Below are positions 7,435 through 12,060 of a stretch of DNA of 12,060 bases, piece by piece (positions within the stretch are counted from its first letter, which is position 1; every line of letters begins with the position of its first letter). Under the pieces are notes generated by a model, which was not told the DNA's origin, did not search any database, and saw only the letters and a program-made list of their open reading frames with translations. Source of the DNA: an uncultured Rickettsiales bacterium (lineage in GTDB: Bacteria > Pseudomonadota > Alphaproteobacteria > UBA8366). The DNA lies in NCBI GenBank assembly GCA_913046825.1, contig CAJWTF010000120.1, positions 1 to 12,060 of the forward strand, given 5' to 3'. The position numbers and the translations under genes are program-made.

Positions 7435-8922
7435 ATGACCAAACGCGTCCTTACCGGACAGATTAAGCACGAGACCAACACATTCAGTATCCTTCCGACC
7501 ACGCTCGACTCGTACCGCGCACGCGTCCTGTATGAAGGCGAGGATGTCCTCTCGAGGCTGGAAGGCAGCAATAATGAACTCGCAGGCGTGATGGCGGTTG
7601 GCGCGGAGCAGGGTTGGGAGTTGGTCGCACCGATTGCCGCTGATGCAACACCGTCCGGTAAGGTCTCGAAAGATGCGTGGGCCCATTTGAGCAGCTGCTT
7701 GTTGGATTCCATCCGCAAGGGTGGGCCTTATGACGGTGTGCTGATCTCGTTGCATGGTGCCATGGTGGCGGAAGGACATGACGATGCCGAAGGCGACCTA
7801 TTGGCGTTGATACGCGGTGCTGTTGGTCCTGATGTGCCGGTCATGGCGACCCTAGATCTACACGCGAATGTTACGATCAAGATGGCGGAGAACGCCAATG
7901 CCTTGGTGAGCTACCGGACATATCCGCATGTCGACATGGCTGACCGAGGCCGTCAGATGGCGGAACTGCTCGCGCGTCAGTTCGCGGGCGAAGTCGTCGG
8001 CTATGAGACTTTAGTCGGTCGCTTGGACCAGTTGGACGGTTTCGATCATGGTCGGACGACGCAAGAAGGCCCGATGACGGAAGCACTGCGCCAAGCCCGC
8101 ACATATGAAGAGGAAGATGGCATCGAAGTTGTCTCTGTCAACGGTGGGTTTGCCTGGGCGGATTTTGAGGACGCGGGGCCGTCAGTGACAGTGACGCATT
8201 CCGGAGCCAAGGAACGGGCGCGTGCCATCGTCGCCGATTTGGTCGCTTTTGGGTGGGAGACCAAGGAGCAGAGCACTGTCGAGCATTTCTCGCCCGAGGA
8301 AGCGCTCTCCCGTGTGTCGGCGGCAGGTGCAGGAGATAAGCCCATCGTGTTGGCGGATTTTAGCGACAATCCCGGCGGCGGCAGTTACGGCGACAGCCCG
8401 GCATTGCTAAAGCAGATGGTCGAGGCCGGAATACAGAACGCGGCCTTTGCGGTGATTTCAGATCCGGAAGTGGCTGCGGCCGCGGTGAAAGCGGGCGAGG
8501 GGGCGGAGATTTCCATGCCGCTTGGCGGAAAGTTCGATCCGAGCGTGACACCTGCTTTCGATATGACGGGAACGGTCACCAAGATATCGCCGGAAGGCCG
8601 ATTCGTCTTCGAAGGCCCGATGATGAAAGGCGTTGAAGCGGTGATGGGACCGTCCGCCGTGATCAAGATCGGCGGCGTGGAGACAGTGGTTATCACCAAT
8701 CGGTTCCAGCCTTATGACAGGATGTTTTTCGTGCATTTCGGCGTCATTCCGGAAGAGAAATCTGTCGTCGTCGTTAAATCGGCGCAACATTTCCGCGCGG
8801 CTTACGGGCCGATGGCACGGGAAGTCATCCTGGTCGATGCGGCGGGCATCACCTCACCTGACCCCAAGAAATTTCCCTATCAGAATGTTCGCCGCCCGAT
8901 TTGGCCGCTGGATTGGCACTGA
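7435..8922 (+). CDS. M81 family metallopeptidase (MlrC / microcystinase C-like)
   Basis: A 495-residue protein of the MlrC family (N-terminal DUF1485 and C-terminal MlrC domain). The best-known member cleaves linearised microcystin and tetrapeptide; most members in other bacteria act on unknown peptides or amides. Predicted zinc-site residues are all visible: His12-Glu13 in KHETNTF, His107 in SLHGAM, Asp141 and His143 in LDLHAN, and His165 in YPHVD. Their spacing (94, 34, 2 and 22) equals that of the residues I recall for Sphingomonas MlrC (Glu56, His150, Asp184, His186, His208). The C-terminal half begins near DFSDNPGGGSYGD, a family signature. GAAGAAAG precedes the ATG by about ten bases, and the gene lies 21 bases after amidase copy 4, suggesting one operon. 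Absence of mlrA, mlrB and mlrD in view makes a genuine microcystin pathway unlikely, so no gene symbol is given. Its 3' end overlaps the opposing hydroxylase gene. Confidence 0.92.
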   Translation: MTKRVLTGQIKHETNTFSILPTTLDSYRARVLYEGEDVLSRLEGSNNELAGVMAVGAEQGWELVAPIAADATPSGKVSKDAWAHLSSCLLDSIRKGGPYDGVLISLHGAMVAEGHDDAEGDLLALIRGAVGPDVPVMATLDLHANVTIKMAENANALVSYRTYPHVDMADRGRQMAELLARQFAGEVVGYETLVGRLDQLDGFDHGRTTQEGPMTEALRQARTYEEEDGIEVVSVNGGFAWADFEDAGPSVTVTHSGAKERARAIVADLVAFGWETKEQSTVEHFSPEEALSRVSAAGAGDKPIVLADFSDNPGGGSYGDSPALLKQMVEAGIQNAAFAVISDPEVAAAAVKAGEGAEISMPLGGKFDPSVTPAFDMTGTVTKISPEGRFVFEGPMMKGVEAVMGPSAVIKIGGVETVVITNRFQPYDRMFFVHFGVIPEEKSVVVVKSAQHFRAAYGPMAREVILVDAAGITSPDPKKFPYQNVRRPIWPLDWH

Positions 8923-11258
8923 CGAGCGTCTTGGATCGCTCGCCAAACGCGTTCCGGGGTGGCGGGCATTTCGATGTGTGTGACGCCGAATTCGGACAAG
9001 GCGTTGATAATAGCATTTATCAGTAGGCCAAGAGCTGGTGTGGTACCGCCTTCACCGCCCGGTCGGATGCCGTGGGGATGCGAACTTGCAGGCACTTCCG
9101 AGATCAGTGTCTTGAATGGTGGCGTATTGTCCGCGCGCGGCATTGCGTAATCCATGAATGAACCTGTCAGCAGTTGCGCGCTTTCGGGATCATACTGAAT
9201 TGCTTCCAACAATGCCTGTCCGATGCCCTGCGCGATGGCGCCGTGCGCCTGGCCGTGCAGAATCAGTGGATTGACGGCTAAGCCGACGTCGTCGACGGCA
9301 GTCCAGGTGAGTATGTCCACATGTCCGGTATGGGGGTCGACCTCGACCTCGCATACATGCGCGCCGTAGGGATACCCGCCCACCCGGTTCGTGATGTCGC
9401 CTACACCCTCCAATTTCGGGAGATTGTCCTGCGTACCGGCGGCTTTTGCGGCCTCGAAAAGATCGATACTAGTACCGTTGGAAGCTTGGAAAACGCCGCT
9501 CTCGTATGAGATGCCTTCCGCTGGCGATTGCAGAAAATGGGCGGCGATGATCCTTCCCTTTTCTAGCAATTCCTCGATGGCTTCGCCGACCGCGATACTG
9601 ACGAGGCGCATGGAGCGGCCGGAATGGGAGCCGCCGCCGACGGAGACGCGATTGGTGTCATTTGCTATGAAGCGGATCTTGTCGAACGGGACCTCCAGCC
9701 AATCGCAGACCAGTTGTGGGAAGCTTGTCTCGTGACCTTGGCCGCTGCTCATGGTGCCAACCACAAGCTCGACAAACCCGTCATCGCAAATGGTTAATTC
9801 AGTCCGCTCGCGCGGAATGCCACTGGTGACCTCGATGTAGTTGGCGACACCAATACCTCGGCAAAGTCCCCGGTTGGCGGACGCGGCACGGCGTGCAGGA
9901 AAGCCGGACCAGTCTGCAATGGCAAGCGCATCATCCATGGCGGCGGTATAGTCCCCGCTATCATAAGTCACGCCGACCCCGTTGGTGAATGGCATGGCGT
10001 CGCTTGGAATGAGATTGCGCCGCCGTAGATCGACCCGATCGAAGCCGTGTGCGTCGGCGGCAAGCTCGATCAGCCGTTCGATCATATAGATCGCCTCCGG
10101 TCGGCCGGCGCTGCGGTAGACCGCCGTTGGTGCCGTATTGGTCAAAACCGCATGACCCTGGAAGTAGACCGCGGGAATTTGGTAGGTCCCTTGCATCATC
10201 GAGAGGCCTTTCCGCAGCGGCCAGAAATAGATCGTATAGGCGCCGAGATTTAGAATGTTCTCACCCCGTAGGCCGAGGAAATTACCCTCTCTGTCGAGCG
10301 CCAATTCTGCGCGGGAGGTAAGGTCACGAGCTTGATAGTCGCTCAGAAAACATTCGGTTCGGTCGGCGGACCATTTAACTGCACGTCCGACGCGTCGGGC
10401 CGCCCACGGCATCAACGTGAACTCGGGTGAAAAAGCGTTTCGGGTACCGAAATTACCGCCCATGTCACCGAATACCGCGCGGCATTGTTCCTTGGCAACG
10501 CCGAGGGTAACGGCCAACCGCTCACGGGTCTGCACGGCACCGCGTCCGGAGGCGGCGCGCAGTGTGTAGAAATCGGTCGCCGCGTCGTACTCGCCGATTA
10601 CGGCCCGAGGTTCCATCGGGCTGCCTGTGACCCGTTGCGCCCGGCTATCGAAGCTGACAATATGTGCGGCTTGTTCAAAGGCTCGGTCGGTGACTTCACG
10701 ATCGCCGACTTCGCAGGTGAGGGCGAGGTTCCTCGGACAGTCCGGCCAAATGCGCGGCGCGCTGGGCGCCATCGAATCGCTGGCGTCGACGACTGTCGGC
10801 AACGGCACATAGTCGATCTCTACCATTTCGGCTGCATCGGCTGCTGCCTCGGCACTCTCCGCGACCACCACGGCGACCGCTTCGCCCACATAGCGCACCG
10901 TGTCGACCGGCAGCGGTATGTTCTTGGTCGTGTAAACCTCAAACCCTTCCGGCAACCTTAGGGTGGCGTCCGGAGGACCGACCCAATCGGGGCTATGGGG
11001 AATCGCGCTCAAACCGTCCGTCGCTGCATCAACACCGGTGAGAACCGCGAGCACGTCCGGTGCTGACATCGCTTGGGTCGCATTGATCGAGCGAATTTTC
11101 GCATGTGCGTGAGGCGAGCGCACCATGACCGCATGGCACATCGCATCTGGGAAAAAGTCGCCTGCGTAATTTCCGGCACCGGTCAAGAGACGGTGGTCTT
11201 CGGATCTCCTCACTGGTGTGCCAATACAGTTGAATTGGGCTTGGTTATCTATTGCCAA
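8880..11258 (-). CDS. Xanthine dehydrogenase family, molybdopterin-binding large subunit (CoxL/aldehyde oxidase-like)
   Basis: A 792-residue large subunit of the molybdenum hydroxylase family, which hydroxylates aldehydes, purines, other N-heterocycles or CO using a Mo-cofactor and water. Order: an N-terminal a/b-hammerhead domain beginning at IGTPVRRSEDHRLLTGAG (residues 12-29), then Mo-cofactor domains with GGNFGTR (267-273), the active-site loop AVYRSAGRPEA (379-389), SSGQGHET (504-511) and the catalytic Glu736 in GGEGGTTP. The loop is like the form II type (AYRGAGR), not the AYxCSFR loop of true CO dehydrogenase, so CO oxidation is unlikely. The start is TTG at 11256-11258 with GAGGA nine bases upstream; an in-frame TAG at 11277-11279 excludes a longer frame. 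Partner FAD and [2Fe-2S] subunits are not visible on either side. The last 43 bases overlap the M81 gene antisense, so the two genes converge without an intervening terminator. Confidence 0.92.
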   Translation of the reverse strand: MAIDNQAQFNCIGTPVRRSEDHRLLTGAGNYAGDFFPDAMCHAVMVRSPHAHAKIRSINATQAMSAPDVLAVLTGVDAATDGLSAIPHSPDWVGPPDATLRLPEGFEVYTTKNIPLPVDTVRYVGEAVAVVVAESAEAAADAAEMVEIDYVPLPTVVDASDSMAPSAPRIWPDCPRNLALTCEVGDREVTDRAFEQAAHIVSFDSRAQRVTGSPMEPRAVIGEYDAATDFYTLRAASGRGAVQTRERLAVTLGVAKEQCRAVFGDMGGNFGTRNAFSPEFTLMPWAARRVGRAVKWSADRTECFLSDYQARDLTSRAELALDREGNFLGLRGENILNLGAYTIYFWPLRKGLSMMQGTYQIPAVYFQGHAVLTNTAPTAVYRSAGRPEAIYMIERLIELAADAHGFDRVDLRRRNLIPSDAMPFTNGVGVTYDSGDYTAAMDDALAIADWSGFPARRAASANRGLCRGIGVANYIEVTSGIPRERTELTICDDGFVELVVGTMSSGQGHETSFPQLVCDWLEVPFDKIRFIANDTNRVSVGGGSHSGRSMRLVSIAVGEAIEELLEKGRIIAAHFLQSPAEGISYESGVFQASNGTSIDLFEAAKAAGTQDNLPKLEGVGDITNRVGGYPYGAHVCEVEVDPHTGHVDILTWTAVDDVGLAVNPLILHGQAHGAIAQGIGQALLEAIQYDPESAQLLTGSFMDYAMPRADNTPPFKTLISEVPASSHPHGIRPGGEGGTTPALGLLINAIINALSEFGVTHIEMPATPERVWRAIQDARQCQSSGQIGRRTF

Positions 11259-11484
11259 TGATTTATTTCCTCGATTCTAAATTTTCTAAATTAATATACA
11301 TAAATCATAAATCTATATTATAATTTAAAGTAATTAAGGAGATGGTTAAATCATTTATTCATGTAAAAATATTGAAATGATTCAATATTAAAAAATTTAA
11401 AAACTTGCAAATCACACGCCTTTAAACTACTTAAAAATTTGGCCTTCAGCCATAAAAGTGGATTAAAAAAGAAAGAGGGTAGGA
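11259..11484. promoter_or_regulatory. AT-rich divergent intergenic region with candidate promoters
   Basis: This 226-base spacer separates the leftward hydroxylase gene from the rightward lipoprotein gene and is strikingly AT-rich (16 G or C in the 120 bases 11281-11400). Overlapping TATAAT hexamers occur on the plus strand (11319-11324) and minus strand (11322-11317), suitable as -10 elements, but neither has a convincing -35 at 16-18 bases, and such hexamers arise easily in AT-rich DNA. The lipoprotein ribosome site GAGG (11475-11478) lies at the right end. Promoters for both genes must be here or nearby; exact positions are tentative. Confidence 0.4.
11368..11389. promoter_or_regulatory. 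Inverted repeat, possible operator
   Basis: A perfect 9-bp inverted repeat, AATATTGAA (11368-11376) and TTCAATATT (11381-11389), surrounds ATGA. It lies between the two divergent genes, where a regulator could act on both. The arms are mainly A and T, so chance is a real alternative in such AT-rich DNA. On the minus strand it is followed by a short T run, but a hairpin this AT-rich would make a weak terminator. Confidence 0.35.
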
Positions 11485-11916
11485 ATGAAAAAAGTAATGA
11501 TGATGACTGTTGTCGCTGCAGCCTTGGGACTATCCGGTTGCGCGACAGAAAGCCAGAACGCCAGTGCGCCTGCCGCAAAAAAAGCGTCTAAACCGCATAT
11601 ACAGGCGGTATTTAAAAAAGGCAGTAAAGTTTGTAAGTGGACTGGTGCAAATGGCATCAAGGGAACCGATTATTTTTATAAAGACGTCGGTGCACTGAAA
11701 GGTTCCGCTGACAGGCTTATATCCGGTAAGACTGGATCCATGTCGTGGTCGGCAGATTTGCGGGGCACATGGAGCATTACTGGAGGTGCGATGAACTTGA
11801 ATTGGTATGATGGGAAAAAAGGAAAAGGTGTTTGGTTTAAGTCGGCTAAAACCGGCAAGAAATCTTTTGATCTCACTAGTTTCAGTGGCGAAAAATACAG
11901 CATGAAATGCAAGTAG
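11485..11916 (+). CDS. Small hypothetical lipoprotein
   Basis: A 143-residue secreted lipoprotein of unknown function. The beginning MKKVMMM is followed by a hydrophobic stretch and the lipobox LSGC, so signal peptidase II should cut before Cys19, anchoring the mature protein in the inner or outer membrane. A short Ala/Lys/Ser-rich linker (about 20-37) leads to a probably beta-rich domain with aromatic-glycine motifs such as GTWSITGG (94-101) and two cysteines, Cys50 and Cys142, near its ends that could form a disulfide in the periplasm. The GTW...W pattern loosely recalls small DUF995-like periplasmic domains, but I cannot assign a family. The ribosome site GAGG at 11475-11478 supports the ATG at 11485. 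The gene is less GC-rich than the amidases and is followed by its own terminator, so it is a single-gene unit not functionally tied to the catabolic cluster. Confidence 0.85.
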   Translation: MKKVMMMTVVAAALGLSGCATESQNASAPAAKKASKPHIQAVFKKGSKVCKWTGANGIKGTDYFYKDVGALKGSADRLISGKTGSMSWSADLRGTWSITGGAMNLNWYDGKKGKGVWFKSAKTGKKSFDLTSFSGEKYSMKCK

Positions 11917-11943
11917 TTTAAAAATACAAGCTATTAAAAAATC

Positions 11944-11975
11944 AAAGCGGAGTAATATAATTACTCCGCTTTTTT
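11944..11975 (+). terminator. Rho-independent terminator of the lipoprotein gene
   Basis: The stem AGCGGAGTAAT (11946-11956) pairs perfectly with ATTACTCCGCT (11960-11970) around an ATA loop, with two further A-T pairs at the base, and runs into six T residues (11970-11975). It begins 28 bases after the lipoprotein stop codon. The A residues before the stem could make it partly bidirectional. Confidence 0.92.
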
Positions 11976-12060
11976 AACTTGGGGCTGACCCAGATAACTA
12001 TCTGAGGTAACGGTTAACCCATTGTTTTATTTGGGGTAATTAATCCGATGGGTCACTTTT
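11976..12060. other. Non-coding right edge with small inverted repeats
   Basis: No gene can be recognised here. Short palindromes are present: CAGATA/TATCTG (11991-12004), GGTTAACC (12012-12019), and the arms TGACCCA (11986-11992) and TGGGTCA (12049-12055). The outer arms recall the ends of small palindromic or transposon-related elements, but the window stops before this can be judged. Confidence 0.3.

Noticed and set aside
7435..8922. Genuine microcystin degradation locus
   Set aside because: Only the MlrC-like gene is present; M81 proteins are widespread in bacteria that do not degrade microcystin.
8880..11258. Hydroxylase as true CO dehydrogenase large subunit (coxL form I)
   Set aside because: The loop reads VYRSAGR and lacks the Cys of the AYxCSFR loop that holds copper; coxM and coxS are also absent.
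11336..11380. Strong AAGGAG followed by a 12-codon frame from the ATG at 11342
   Set aside because: The ATG touches the Shine-Dalgarno sequence with no spacer, the peptide MVKSFIHVKILK has no recognisable feature, and the surrounding DNA is too AT-rich to judge; perhaps the relic of a lost gene.

Overview
The window reads as part of a chromosome of a proteobacterium, most likely an alphaproteobacterium. That is inferred from moderately GC-rich genes with Shine-Dalgarno sites, the amidase and M81 families present, a molybdenum hydroxylase large subunit, and two palindrome types commonly scattered through proteobacterial genomes. Species cannot be named from the sequence.

Layout. Positions 3-665 (+) hold the C-terminal part of a family 5 (oligopeptide/dipeptide type) ABC transporter solute-binding protein, cut by the window edge. 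Four bases later comes an N-terminally headless M20 metallopeptidase (670-1515). Next is an array of four paralogous amidase-signature hydrolases (1519-2946, 3015-4454, 4451-5893, 5977-7413), all with an intact Lys-Ser-Ser triad. An M81/MlrC-type metallopeptidase follows (7435-8922). These seven genes are co-directional with gaps of 3 to 83 bases or a 4-base overlap, so they look like one operon or a set of linked units. The only two sizeable gaps in the amidase array each carry a different perfect or near-perfect palindrome.

On the opposite strand, 8880-11258 encodes a xanthine dehydrogenase/CO dehydrogenase-type molybdopterin large subunit. It starts at TTG, and its 3' end overlaps the 3' end of the M81 gene by 43 bases. 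No FAD or iron-sulfur subunit gene is visible beside it. A very AT-rich divergent intergenic region (11259-11484) separates it from a small, less GC-rich lipoprotein gene (11485-11916) with a clear rho-independent terminator. The last 85 bases contain small inverted repeats only.

How it may work together (inference): the binding protein would deliver an amide- or peptide-containing compound, the amidases and M81 enzyme would cleave amide bonds, and the hydroxylase may oxidise a released aldehyde or heterocycle. No specificity is proven. The most noteworthy points are the fourfold amidase array with a patchwork similarity pattern, the headless M20 gene exactly abutting the transporter gene, and the solitary molybdenum hydroxylase subunit.
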